Origin: JBCDBY01 sp039182715
GTDB taxonomy: Bacteria; Planctomycetota; PLA2
Length of the DNA stretch: 20,113 bases
Assembly: GCA_039182715.1 (NCBI GenBank)
Contig: JBCDBY010000042.1
Span: forward strand, 1-20,113
Direction of reading: 5' to 3'
Shown here: one piece after another, positions 1-6,194 of the stretch
How positions within the stretch are numbered: position 1 is the stretch's first letter
How the letters are laid out: each line of letters begins with the position of its first letter
Made by a program: the position numbers and the translations under genes
The notes under the pieces: model-generated
What the model was told of the DNA's origin: nothing
Databases searched by the model: none
Seen by the model: only the letters and a program-made list of their open reading frames with translations

Positions 1-50
1 ACGGGCTGATCCTGGGCCACGAAATCACCGGCCTGGACGCCTTCCGCTAG
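1..50 (+). CDS. 3' end of an unrecognised gene (15 residues plus stop)
   Basis: Only the last codons are present. Reading from base 3 gives GLILGHEITGLDAFR followed by TAG at 48-50. The piece is too short to assign a family. The TAG lies inside the CTAG that forms the outer edge of the inverted-repeat element at 47-211, so the element supplies or preserves this stop codon. That the frame is real rests on its being open to the window edge and on the same arrangement at the second element near 19270, where two recognisable genes end in the element in the same way. Confidence 0.45.
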   Translation, partial: GLILGHEITGLDAFR

Positions 51-211
51 GGCCTTTCTGAGAAAACGCCGTCGGCCCGAGACGGAGCGAGGCAAGCGTC
101 GCGAGCGCCGCCGACGCCGCTGTATCCCAGTCGATACCGCAAGGAAGGCGGGGCGAAGCGACGCGCAGCCGCAGCCCGTCGAAGCCAGGCGTTTTCTCAG
201 ACAGGCCCTAG
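47..211. mobile_element. 165-bp inverted-repeat element, copy 1 (MITE/REP-like)
   Basis: The outer 24 bases at each end (47-70 and 188-211) are reverse complements with one mismatch (T56 against C203) and begin CTAGGGCCT. Inner arms 96-102 and 158-164 (GCGTCGC/GCGACGC) pair perfectly, and 105-112 with 147-154 pair with one mismatch; a short GTATC/GATAC hairpin (122-126, 133-137) caps the structure. The element is non-coding and has the same length as copy 2 at 19268-19432, lying in the opposite orientation. Shared internal blocks include GTCGGCCCGAG at 71-81 and GCGCAGCCGCAGCC at 162-175. The ends look like terminal repeats of a transposon-derived miniature element with CTAG as possible target duplication; the parent transposase is not in the window. 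Confidence 0.85.
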
Positions 212-253
212 GAACGTCGCGCCCCGCAGCCTTCGTTCGCCCCGTTAGGAGAC

Positions 254-277
254 GGTTCAGGGCTCTCTCCCTGAACC
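254..277. terminator. 9-bp hairpin between copy 1 and the next gene
   Basis: GGTTCAGGG (254-262) and CCCTGAACC (269-277) form a perfect stem around the six-base loop CTCTCT. No T-run follows on either strand, so it is not a classic intrinsic terminator. If the next gene starts leaderless from the motif at 298-303, the hairpin lies upstream of that promoter. It would then act on the end of the preceding transcript or as an operator-like site. The role is inferred from position only. Confidence 0.4.
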
Positions 278-297
278 CCGGCCGCCTCCCATGCCGA

Positions 298-303
298 TAG
301 ATT
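298..303 (+). promoter_or_regulatory. Putative -10 box (TAGATT) for 308-1966
   Basis: TAGATT ends 4 nt before the ATG at 308. It fits the TANNNT pattern seen before many starts in this window and would give a leaderless mRNA. No convincing -35 box is visible. The spacing is the shortest of the set, so confidence is low. Confidence 0.3.
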
Positions 304-307
304 CCCG

Positions 308-1966
308 ATGTCCGGGAACCTCGGGATCTACTCGGAGCTTGAGCTCAAGGCCGCGAAGGATCTGATTCGCGAGCTGGTTCGTGCGCTGCGCGGCGTGCGG
401 CTCTACAGCGAGGACCACCCCACGCTCGAGGGGATGGTGACGAACCTGCGCAAGCGCTGGGAAGCGGCGACGGCGGCCGGTCCGCTCGCACTTCGTCTCA
501 CCGAAGGCGCGGTGCTGCTCGAGGACGTGCCGGTCTATCGCGGGTCGAGCCTGGGCGACGTGCTGCCCGGCCAGCTCTACGACCACGGCGTCGTCGGGCT
601 CATCTTCAAGCGCGGCCTCGAGCCGGAGGAGGCGCGCCGACTCATCGAGGCGCTCGCGCGCGAGCCCGACGACGAGGGCGTCGACTATGCACTCCTGCTC
701 TGGGAGGCGGACCTCAACCACGTGCAGGTGCTGCTCGACGCGGAGGAGACCGAGGACGAGGAGTTCGACTCGCCCGAGGCGTTCGCCCGGCGCGTCGCGT
801 CGTTCGGCGACGAAAGCGACCCGCCGATGAAGCCCGAGTTCGACGAGGCGCGCCGCGCCCTGCGCGCGCAGCTCGATCCGCCCGAACTCGATCCGGAGCT
901 GTTCCAGTTCACCGAGCGGGAACGCGAAGCGCTGGAGCCGCTGCTCGCCAACGACGGCTACCGCCGCACGCTGCGCCACGCGCTGCGCGTGCTGCACGCC
1001 ATGGCGTACGAGCAGCTCGATCCGGAGGAGGGCATCACCGTCGAGCACGTCACGGGCCTGCTGGTCGAGCGGCTCGCCGGCACCGGCGACCTGCCCGGGC
1101 TCTCGGAACTGCTGGAACGCAGCGAGGAGATGTGCCAGGGCCAGGGTCCGATCCGGCAGCACTTCGCGGAGTACACGCTCGCCACCGCGCGCGAGCATCC
1201 CGTGGTGACCGCGGCGCTCGACGGCCTCGAACGCGTCCAGCGCATCGAGGCGCCCGACCTGGCGCTCTGCCTGGCACGGCTCGGCCCGGAGGCCGCGCTG
1301 CCGTTCGCGCAGTGGCTCGGTCGCACGAAGCACGCGGAGACGGCGCGCGAGGCAATGCGGGTGATGGGACCCGAGGCGGAGCGCGTGCTGGTCGAGCTCT
1401 ACGCGTCGGCCGAGACCGAGAATCGCGGCCAGCTTCGCCCGGCACTGATCGACCTCGGCACGCACGACGCGCTCGCCGCCATCGCGGACGAGTCGCCGCA
1501 GCTGGAGGAGACCACGCGCCTCGAGATCGTGCGCCTCGGCGAGCGCAGCACCGACCCGCGCGTGCGCCGTGCCGTCACGCGCGGCCTGCGCGACCCGTCG
1601 CCGCGCGTCCGACTCGCCTCGATCAAGGCCACGCGCCGCAGCGACGCGGCAGCGGTCGCCGAGTTCCTGCGCGAGCAGCTGGCCGCCGCGACGCTCGATC
1701 GCCGCCCGCCCGAAGAGTCCCGGCAGCTCTTCGAGATGCTCGGCCGCATCGGCGACGGCGACGTCGCGATGGTGCTGGCCAGCCAGTGCCGGACCCGCGG
1801 CCTCGCCGCCCGTTTCAAGAAGCCCACGCCGTTCCAGGAAGCCTGTCTCGTCGCGCTGCGCCGCATGCGTGCGCCGGACGCGAAGCGGGTGGTGGATGAG
1901 TTGGCGGACAAGGCGCCGAGCGCGTTCCGGGAGCTTCTGGAAGACGGGTTCGACTCGCTGGGATAG
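308..1966 (+). CDS. Cytoplasmic helical protein with HEAT-like C-terminal repeats
   Basis: 552 aa with no signal peptide or membrane segment. The N-terminal module (about 12-130) carries LIRELVRALRGVRLYSEDHP, then a beta-rich stretch (LALRLTEGAVLLEDVPVY) and GVVGLIFKRGLEPEEARRLI. This resembles the N-terminal domain that precedes HEAT repeats in some myxobacterial, geobacterial and planctomycete proteins. An acidic linker (about 145-175) follows. From about 310 the chain has alternating amphipathic helices typical of degenerate HEAT/ARM repeats, clearest at RRAVTRGLRDPSPRVRLASIKATRR (two halves). Such repeats act as protein-binding scaffolds; no catalytic motif is seen. The ATG at 308 has no Shine-Dalgarno sequence but a TANNNT motif 4 nt upstream. 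The stop TAG runs into the heptamer repeat at 1966-1996. The family is recognised by architecture; the specific function is unknown. Confidence 0.8.
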   Translation: MSGNLGIYSELELKAAKDLIRELVRALRGVRLYSEDHPTLEGMVTNLRKRWEAATAAGPLALRLTEGAVLLEDVPVYRGSSLGDVLPGQLYDHGVVGLIFKRGLEPEEARRLIEALAREPDDEGVDYALLLWEADLNHVQVLLDAEETEDEEFDSPEAFARRVASFGDESDPPMKPEFDEARRALRAQLDPPELDPELFQFTEREREALEPLLANDGYRRTLRHALRVLHAMAYEQLDPEEGITVEHVTGLLVERLAGTGDLPGLSELLERSEEMCQGQGPIRQHFAEYTLATAREHPVVTAALDGLERVQRIEAPDLALCLARLGPEAALPFAQWLGRTKHAETAREAMRVMGPEAERVLVELYASAETENRGQLRPALIDLGTHDALAAIADESPQLEETTRLEIVRLGERSTDPRVRRAVTRGLRDPSPRVRLASIKATRRSDAAAVAEFLREQLAAATLDRRPPEESRQLFEMLGRIGDGDVAMVLASQCRTRGLAARFKKPTPFQEACLVALRRMRAPDAKRVVDELADKAPSAFRELLEDGFDSLG

Positions 1967-2009
1967 GCTAGGGGCTAGGGGCTAGGGGCCAGGGGCTCTT
2001 CGCTTCGCC
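1964..2009 (+). repeat. TAGGGGC heptamer array, G-quadruplex motif
   Basis: Starting at the stop codon of the preceding gene are three perfect TAGGGGC heptamers and one CAGGGGC. They place four GGGG tracts exactly seven bases apart (1971-1974, 1978-1981, 1985-1988, 1992-1995) with three-base loops CTA, CTA and CCA, a canonical intramolecular G-quadruplex pattern on the + strand. GCTCTTCGC follows, whose reverse complement GCGAAGAGC occurs in the related array at 6027-6061. Confidence 0.8.
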
Positions 2010-2015
2010 ATGCCT

Positions 2016-2021
2016 TACGCT
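2016..2021 (+). promoter_or_regulatory. Putative -10 box (TACGCT) for 2028-2594
   Basis: TACGCT ends exactly 6 nt before GTG 2028, the same hexamer and spacing as before the HEAT gene at 15362. This supports GTG 2028 over ATG 2010 as the start and predicts a leaderless transcript. No -35 box is evident. Confidence 0.4.
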
Positions 2022-2027
2022 GGGCGG

Positions 2028-2594
2028 GTGCGTGTCCTTGGAATCGTTGTCGTCTTTGCGGCACTTGGCGTCGGACTGCTCTACGCGCGGAGGGAATCCT
2101 CCGAGCGTGCGGGGAACGAGGGCGTCGCGCCGCGCGGCATGTCGGAGCGCGTGATGGCGGCGAAGGGGTTCATTCCGCCCGACGCGCCGCTGCAGCCGCC
2201 GCCGCGGCCGCGACCGCGCAGGGGAGCGCGGCCCGCCGACTTCGAGGACCTCTCCGGGTTCGAGTTCGACGAGGAGGCGGGCATCGTGCCCGAGGCGATT
2301 CGCGCGCTGGACGGCGAGATGGTCGAGGTCATCGGCGTGATGTACTTCGTCGTCGACGATCCCGCGCGCGTCGTCGAGTTCTTCCTGATGCCCGACCACA
2401 CGGTCTGCTGCTACGGCACGCCGCGCCTCAACCAGATCCTCGAGGTGACGCTGCCCGCGGGCCGCGCCACGGAGTACCTGCTCGACTACTACCTCATCCG
2501 CGGACGGCTCGAGATAGGCCCGTTCTACGACGAGGAGGGTCTGGCGCTCTGCCTCTATCGCATCGCGGACGCCGAGGTCGAGATCCTCGGCTGA
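2028..2594 (+). CDS. Membrane-anchored DUF3299-like protein
   Basis: About 188 aa from GTG 2028; an in-frame ATG at 2010 would add six residues that lie in the repeat flank. A single hydrophobic segment (VLGIVVVFAALGVGLLYA) is followed by positively charged residues. Next come a proline/arginine-rich linker (PPPRPRPRR) and a C-terminal domain beginning FEDLSGFEF. The domain contains IPE-like VPEAIRALDGEMVEVIGVMY, then VEFFLMPDHTVCCYGTPRLNQILEV. This order (Leu-Asp-Gly-x-x-Val, a G-x-M strand, then FLMP....CC.G.P..NQ) matches DUF3299 proteins, which are exported and of unknown function. The chain is therefore a short membrane anchor with an extracytoplasmic domain. It follows the HEAT-like gene in the same direction after 61 bases, but its own promoter motif suggests separate transcription. 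Confidence 0.7.
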   Translation: MRVLGIVVVFAALGVGLLYARRESSERAGNEGVAPRGMSERVMAAKGFIPPDAPLQPPPRPRPRRGARPADFEDLSGFEFDEEAGIVPEAIRALDGEMVEVIGVMYFVVDDPARVVEFFLMPDHTVCCYGTPRLNQILEVTLPAGRATEYLLDYYLIRGRLEIGPFYDEEGLALCLYRIADAEVEILG

Positions 2595-2598
2595 CACG

Positions 2599-2625
2599 AA
2601 AAAGGCCCGGACGAACGTCCGGGCC
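2599..2625 (-). terminator. Intrinsic terminator of the leftward gene 2657-4294
   Basis: GGCCCGGAC (2604-2612), loop GAAC and GTCCGGGCC (2617-2625) form a perfect 9-bp GC-rich stem. On the minus strand it is followed by TTTTT (2599-2603 complement). It lies 31 nt past the leftward stop codon and also just past the convergent gene's stop at 2594. The T-run is only on the minus-strand side, so it should work mainly leftward. Confidence 0.85.
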
Positions 2626-2656
2626 CTGGGTTGATTCGGAACCTTCGAGGAATCGA

Positions 2657-4294
2657 CTAGTCGAACTCGGAGTCGCCGGCGCCGCCGCCGTCCCCGCGCA
2701 GCGCGTTGACGTCTTCCATCATCTTCAGGATCTTCTTGATCGGGATGTCGCCCTTCCAGGAGATGTCGCCCTCGTGCATCGAGACGGCGGTCGACATGCT
2801 CATCTCATCCGGCATGGCGTTGAGGAACTGGTTGGCCTGGCCGGACTGGTCCATCATCGCCGCGAACATCAGCAGCGGCTTGAGCGCGCCGAGGTTCAGC
2901 GTCATGCCCATGCTGCGCTTGCGGCCGAGGCGGTCCATCGCCTTGGAATGCACGCCGGGCTTGCCCTCGCCCTTGCGGACGCGGTCGATGAGGTCCTTGA
3001 TCTCGAGCTCCGCGTTCGGCGAGACGACCATGAACATGTGATTGCCTTCGGCAGCCATGTAGGAGTTGCCCAGCATCGCCACCTGCTGGAAGTTCGGGTC
3101 GTCGCTCGCGATGCTGATCCGGTGCAGCGCGGTCTCGCCGTGCTTGGCGATGTTCCGCTCGAACGTATACGTCATCGGGATGCCGATCTTCTTCAGCGTC
3201 TCGTTGATCGTGTTGACGTCGTACTTCTCGAAGAGCTTGCTCGCGTCCGAGCCTTCCTTGAGCTCGTAGAGCATGTGCATGTTCCCGCCCATCATGCCCT
3301 GCAGCGTGATCGAGGTCGCGGCGCGGCCGGAGAACATCGACCACATCTGCTTGGTGGTCGTCATCATCTGCATGACCGCCTCGCCCATCTCGTTGCCGGC
3401 GACCGCCTTGATGAACTCGGCCGCCTCGAGGCCGGGCCAGTCCGGCGTCACGGCGAAGTCGAGCGTCAGGAACGCCTCGCCCGGCAGGAAGTCGGAGAGG
3501 TTGTTCTCGCGCGGCGCACCGGCGCGGGCGAGCATCTTGCGCAGACCGGACTCGGCACGCGTCGAGATCACGCCCTGCGTGAGGATGATGTCCTCCTTCA
3601 CGGTGGCGGAGAGGTCGATCGTGTTGACGCCATAGAGACCGCCCTTGAGCATCGCGACGACGGGATCGATGGCGAGCTCCATGGGCAGCATCTGGCCCAT
3701 GTCCTGCCCCATCTCCTTCTTCATCTCCTCGAAGGCGGCGTCCACGTCCTCCTTGTTGCGGCTGACGAGATCGGCGATGAGGAAACGGACGGCGAGATCG
3801 CCGTCGAGCATCTTGAGCGGCGTGCCACGACGCTCCGCGGCGAGCATGTCCGCTCCGCCGACGTGCACGAGCCCGTCCTTGACGACGAGCGAGGCACCGT
3901 TGGGCAGCTGCTTCTGGCCGGTGATGCCGTTCTCCTTGGCGGAGCGCATCAGCATCAGCGGCTCGTCGCTCTTCTCGTTGAACGCGAGATAGATGGGCTG
4001 GGTGCGATCGAACCCTTGCGGGTCGAGCCCCATCTGCACCATGAGCGCATTGGAGACGCCGGCGTCGATGAACTGCTTCATGGCCGGGTTGCCCGCCATA
4101 CCCGCCACGGCTTTGAACCGTTTGGCGAGTGCGTCGAGCCGGTCCATGGAAGGCAGTCGCAAGACGACCGCGCTCTCCTTGGGGAGCTGCGCCGTTTGAT
4201 CAATCGGGACCTTTTGCGCCTCGGCCTCCTCGGCGCGCGGGGCGCTCAGCAGGAGTCCGCAGGACAAGAGGGTAAGGATCCAACGGGTTTTCAT
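2657..4294 (-). CDS. Met-rich exported protein, DUF3352-like
   Basis: 545 aa with an N-terminal signal peptide (MKTRWILTLLSCGLLLSAPRA, cleavage near residue 21-26). The mature chain begins with a pattern (TAQLPKESAVVLRLPSMDRLDALAKRF) like the start of exported DUF3352-type proteins, in which a polypeptide 'too important to misfold' domain is measured as lP.....v.....m..l. Alpha/beta segments of about 500 residues follow without catalytic motifs. Met is unusually frequent, as in EMGEAVMQMMTTTKQMWSMF and MMGGNMHM. The C terminus is acidic with a Gly run. LLSC at 9-12 resembles a lipobox, but it sits too early for a normal lipoprotein signal, so Sec export with ordinary cleavage is preferred. 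No Shine-Dalgarno sequence; TATCCT lies 8 nt upstream. The gene ends at an intrinsic terminator. Family placement is tentative and function unknown. Confidence 0.75.
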   Translation of the reverse strand: MKTRWILTLLSCGLLLSAPRAEEAEAQKVPIDQTAQLPKESAVVLRLPSMDRLDALAKRFKAVAGMAGNPAMKQFIDAGVSNALMVQMGLDPQGFDRTQPIYLAFNEKSDEPLMLMRSAKENGITGQKQLPNGASLVVKDGLVHVGGADMLAAERRGTPLKMLDGDLAVRFLIADLVSRNKEDVDAAFEEMKKEMGQDMGQMLPMELAIDPVVAMLKGGLYGVNTIDLSATVKEDIILTQGVISTRAESGLRKMLARAGAPRENNLSDFLPGEAFLTLDFAVTPDWPGLEAAEFIKAVAGNEMGEAVMQMMTTTKQMWSMFSGRAATSITLQGMMGGNMHMLYELKEGSDASKLFEKYDVNTINETLKKIGIPMTYTFERNIAKHGETALHRISIASDDPNFQQVAMLGNSYMAAEGNHMFMVVSPNAELEIKDLIDRVRKGEGKPGVHSKAMDRLGRKRSMGMTLNLGALKPLLMFAAMMDQSGQANQFLNAMPDEMSMSTAVSMHEGDISWKGDIPIKKILKMMEDVNALRGDGGGAGDSEFD

Positions 4295-4302
4295 AGCGGG
4301 AG

Positions 4303-4308
4303 AGGATA
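4303..4308 (-). promoter_or_regulatory. Putative -10 box (TATCCT) for 2657-4294
   Basis: On the minus strand TATCCT ends 8 nt before the ATG at 4294. The same hexamer precedes the thiolase gene. Transcription starting 7-8 nt downstream would begin at or next to the start codon. Confidence 0.4.
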
Positions 4309-4324
4309 CCCCCGGACCCCAAGG

Positions 4325-4346
4325 CCTGTTCGGAATTGGAAACAGG
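4325..4346. repeat. Short inverted repeat between protease and exported-protein genes
   Basis: CCTGTT (4325-4330) and AACAGG (4341-4346) form a 6-bp stem over a ten-base loop. A wider GGCCTG/CAGGCC pair (4323-4328, 4356-4361) competes with it. No T-run follows, so terminator activity for the protease gene is only possible. Confidence 0.25.
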
Positions 4347-4354
4347 TCGTCGAA

Positions 4355-4816
4355 TCAGGCCGGGACCGGCCGCCGCAGCGCGCGGAGGGCGCGGCCGCCG
4401 TCGAGGCGAGGCAGCGGAATGAGGTTGCCGAGGCCCATCAGCAGGTTCGCCGTGAGCATCAGATCGGCATAGGGACACTGCCCGAGAGCGAGGGTCAGCC
4501 GCCCGCCGAGAGCGAAGAAAAGCGCGGCCAGCAGCAGGTTGACGCCCGGCGCCGCGAGCGCCACCCACGCCTCCCGACGGTCGCGAAAGTGCGGGACGTG
4601 GGCGACCCCGCCCCACGGCCAGATGGTCACGACCGCCCGCCGTCCGCCCTGCAGAAACGCCATGCCGGCGTGGCCCAGCTCATGGGCGACGAGGACGCCC
4701 AGCAGCATCAGATAGCGCAGCCAGAAGTCGCCGCCCACCACCAGCAGGGCCAGCGGCACGAGGGCCAGGCCGAGGTGAAACCGCAGGTAGAACCCGCCCC
4801 ATCGGAGTGTCGCCAT
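4355..4816 (-). CDS. Minimal site-2 protease (M50 family) membrane metallopeptidase
   Basis: 153 aa, mostly hydrophobic, with about four membrane segments. The zinc site is complete: H45-E46-L-G-H49 in AHELGH, and the third ligand D139 in NLIPLPRLDGG (131-141), the paired motifs that define site-2/rhomboid-independent intramembrane proteases. It is shorter than RseP-type members and has no PDZ domain or CBS domain, so it is closer to compact SREBP-protease-like forms. It would cut a substrate helix inside the membrane; the substrate is unknown. It lies 60 nt upstream of the exported Met-rich gene in the same direction, but that gene has its own promoter-like motif. The ATG at 4816 has neither a clear Shine-Dalgarno sequence nor a nearby TANNNT. 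Divergent from the thioredoxin-fold gene across 88 bases. Confidence 0.9.
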   Translation of the reverse strand: MATLRWGGFYLRFHLGLALVPLALLVVGGDFWLRYLMLLGVLVAHELGHAGMAFLQGGRRAVVTIWPWGGVAHVPHFRDRREAWVALAAPGVNLLLAALFFALGGRLTLALGQCPYADLMLTANLLMGLGNLIPLPRLDGGRALRALRRPVPA

Positions 4817-4826
4817 AGGTCACTCG

Positions 4827-4842
4827 GTCCCCATCGGGGGAC
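4827..4842. repeat. Small hairpin in the divergent 4817-4904 gap
   Basis: GTCCCC and GGGGAC pair over the loop ATCG. The position between two divergent starts would allow an operator role, but there is no support beyond symmetry. Confidence 0.3.
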
Positions 4843-4904
4843 AGAATGCGCCCGCGAGCCGATGAAAAGACGAGGGGAAAGGCCTGATTTCCGGGCCCTT
4901 TCGG

Positions 4905-6029
4905 ATGGAACCGGTTTTGCGAAACGTCGGCATCATCTCGCGCGTCCGCGCCATTCTCCTCCTCTTGCCGCTCCTCGCCGGAACCGTCGTGGCCCAGTAC
5001 CCGACGGAGCAGGAAGCGTACTCGAATGTGGTCGCGGCCCGCACGCTGGCGCGGCGGCTCGACAACGCGACGACGCTGCGCCGCTTCGTGGCTGAAGCGG
5101 AGCGATTCCTCGAGAAGCATCCGCGCAGCCCGCGACGGGACAACGTCTACCTCTGGCTGGGCGACCTGCTGCGCGACGACGAGCCGCGCCGGGCGCTGCG
5201 CTACTACCGGCTCTCCCAGCGGCCCGAGGCGCGCCTTCGCGCGCGCGACCTCTCGTTCCTCTTCGAGCCCGCGCCGGAGCTGCAGGTCGTCGAATGGATC
5301 GGACCCGAGGCGCGGCCCGACCGGCCCGACGGTCGCGTGACGATGGTGGTCTTCGTCTCCCCCACCCATCCGGTCACCGGACGGCTTCTGCGCCAGCTGC
5401 GCACGCTCTCCGCGCGGCTCGGGCCGGGAGGGCTGCGCATCATCACCGTCGCGGCGGTCGTCGACGATCACGCCAACCAGACGCCCGCGCGCATTCGCGC
5501 CTGGGCACGGAACCAGGACATCCCGTTCCCGCTCGCGATCGACCAGCAAATCCGCAATCGCGCGTCGGTGTCGCTCCAACGCTACCGGGGCAACCGCGTG
5601 CCGTTGGGCGTCTTCCTCGACCGCTACGGCCGCATCGTCTGGATCGGCTCGCTCTCTCTGGAACGCAATGCGCTGCAGCAGTGCGAGGCGAAGCTGCGCG
5701 CGCTGCTGGCCGACCCCGACTACACCGTGCTCGAGGAGCGCGCGACGAGCGGCAACGAAGCAGCGCTGCGCCGCCTGCTCTCGCTCAAGACGCCCACCAG
5801 CCTTTCGTCGCTCTACCGCGTGCACGGCGCCAAGCCGGAGGAACGCATCGCCGAGGCGACCGCCGACGGCATCCGCAAGCTCGCACCGCGCGGGTTCGGA
5901 CTCGACGACGCCAAGCGCTGGGAGGAGGCGCGCGACGAGTATCGATACTCCTTCGAGGATGATCGGCTGATCCGAAAGCCGCCCGCGGAACGCCAGCCCG
6001 TGCTCGACCGCGATCGCAGGGGCGGCTAG
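4905..6029 (+). CDS. Exported thioredoxin-fold (TlpA/AhpC-like) protein lacking CXXC
   Basis: 374 aa. The signal peptide has an n-region MEPVLRNVGIISRVR and a core AILLLLPLLAGTVVA, with cleavage near AQ-Y. Residues about 35-110 are helical with a TPR-like end (FLEKHPRSPRRDNVYLWLGDLL....RALRYYRLS). A thioredoxin-like domain spans about 120-265: strand VTMVVFVSPTHPVTG (145-159), a second strand LRIITVAAVVDD, a cis-proline strand RVPLGVFLDRYGRIVWIG (P233). Where TlpA-type proteins have WCxxC, this one has SPTHP with no cysteine, and the chain has a single Cys (QQCEA). Redox chemistry is therefore unlikely; the fold may serve binding. A charged C-terminal tail follows. The stop TAG is the first codon of the heptamer array at 6027. 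No Shine-Dalgarno or TANNNT motif is clear at this start. Confidence 0.8.
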   Translation: MEPVLRNVGIISRVRAILLLLPLLAGTVVAQYPTEQEAYSNVVAARTLARRLDNATTLRRFVAEAERFLEKHPRSPRRDNVYLWLGDLLRDDEPRRALRYYRLSQRPEARLRARDLSFLFEPAPELQVVEWIGPEARPDRPDGRVTMVVFVSPTHPVTGRLLRQLRTLSARLGPGGLRIITVAAVVDDHANQTPARIRAWARNQDIPFPLAIDQQIRNRASVSLQRYRGNRVPLGVFLDRYGRIVWIGSLSLERNALQQCEAKLRALLADPDYTVLEERATSGNEAALRRLLSLKTPTSLSSLYRVHGAKPEERIAEATADGIRKLAPRGFGLDDAKRWEEARDEYRYSFEDDRLIRKPPAERQPVLDRDRRGG

Positions 6030-6061
6030 GGGCGAAGAGCCAGAGGCTAGGGGCCAGGGCC
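6027..6061 (+). repeat. Degenerate TAGGGGC heptamer array at gene end
   Basis: Five consecutive heptamers can be read from the stop codon: TAGGGGC, GAAGAGC, CAGAGGC, TAGGGGC, CAGGGCC. This is the same unit as at 1964-2009, more decayed. A weaker purine-rich version on the minus strand (TAGACGC, later TAGGAGC and CAGGAGC) begins at the stop codon of the opposing vWA gene (6197 down to about 6155). Confidence 0.6.
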
Positions 6062-6068
6062 TGTGGAT

Positions 6069-6154
6069 AACTGCGGAACGAATTCCGCAGTTGGCGCGCA
6101 TAAGTCACGGACCGGTCGAGGGATATGCGCGCCAGACGATGCACCTCTTGCATC
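6069..6154. repeat. Three consecutive hairpins between convergent genes
   Basis: Hairpin 1: AACTGCGGAA (6069-6078), loop CGAA, TTCCGCAGTT (6083-6092). Hairpin 2: GGCGCGCATA (6093-6102) and TATGCGCGCC (6124-6133), enclosing the palindrome GACCGGTC (6110-6117). Hairpin 3: GATGCA (6138-6143), loop CCTCT, TGCATC (6149-6154). All stems are perfect. The block fills the convergent gap between the thioredoxin-fold and vWA genes and has no T-run. It may be a bidirectional transcription or RNA-stability barrier, or a palindromic repeat unit. Confidence 0.75.
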
Positions 6155-6194
6155 ACTCGGGCTCCTGGCCTCGCTCCTACTCCGGGCCTCGCGT

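Noticed and set aside
2010..2027. ATG 2010 as start of the DUF3299-like gene
   Set aside because: It lies in the flank of the heptamer repeat; GTG 2028 is placed 6 nt after TACGCT and directly before the hydrophobic anchor.
2774..5095. Plus-strand open frame of 773 codons opposite the exported Met-rich gene
   Set aside because: Composition of an antisense shadow; the minus-strand gene has a signal peptide and a terminator.
6030..6194. Convergent gap of 165 bases, the same size as the inverted-repeat element
   Set aside because: It lacks the 24-bp ends, CTAG borders and internal blocks; equal size appears to be coincidence. The 167-base gap at 12979-13145 is likewise unrelated.
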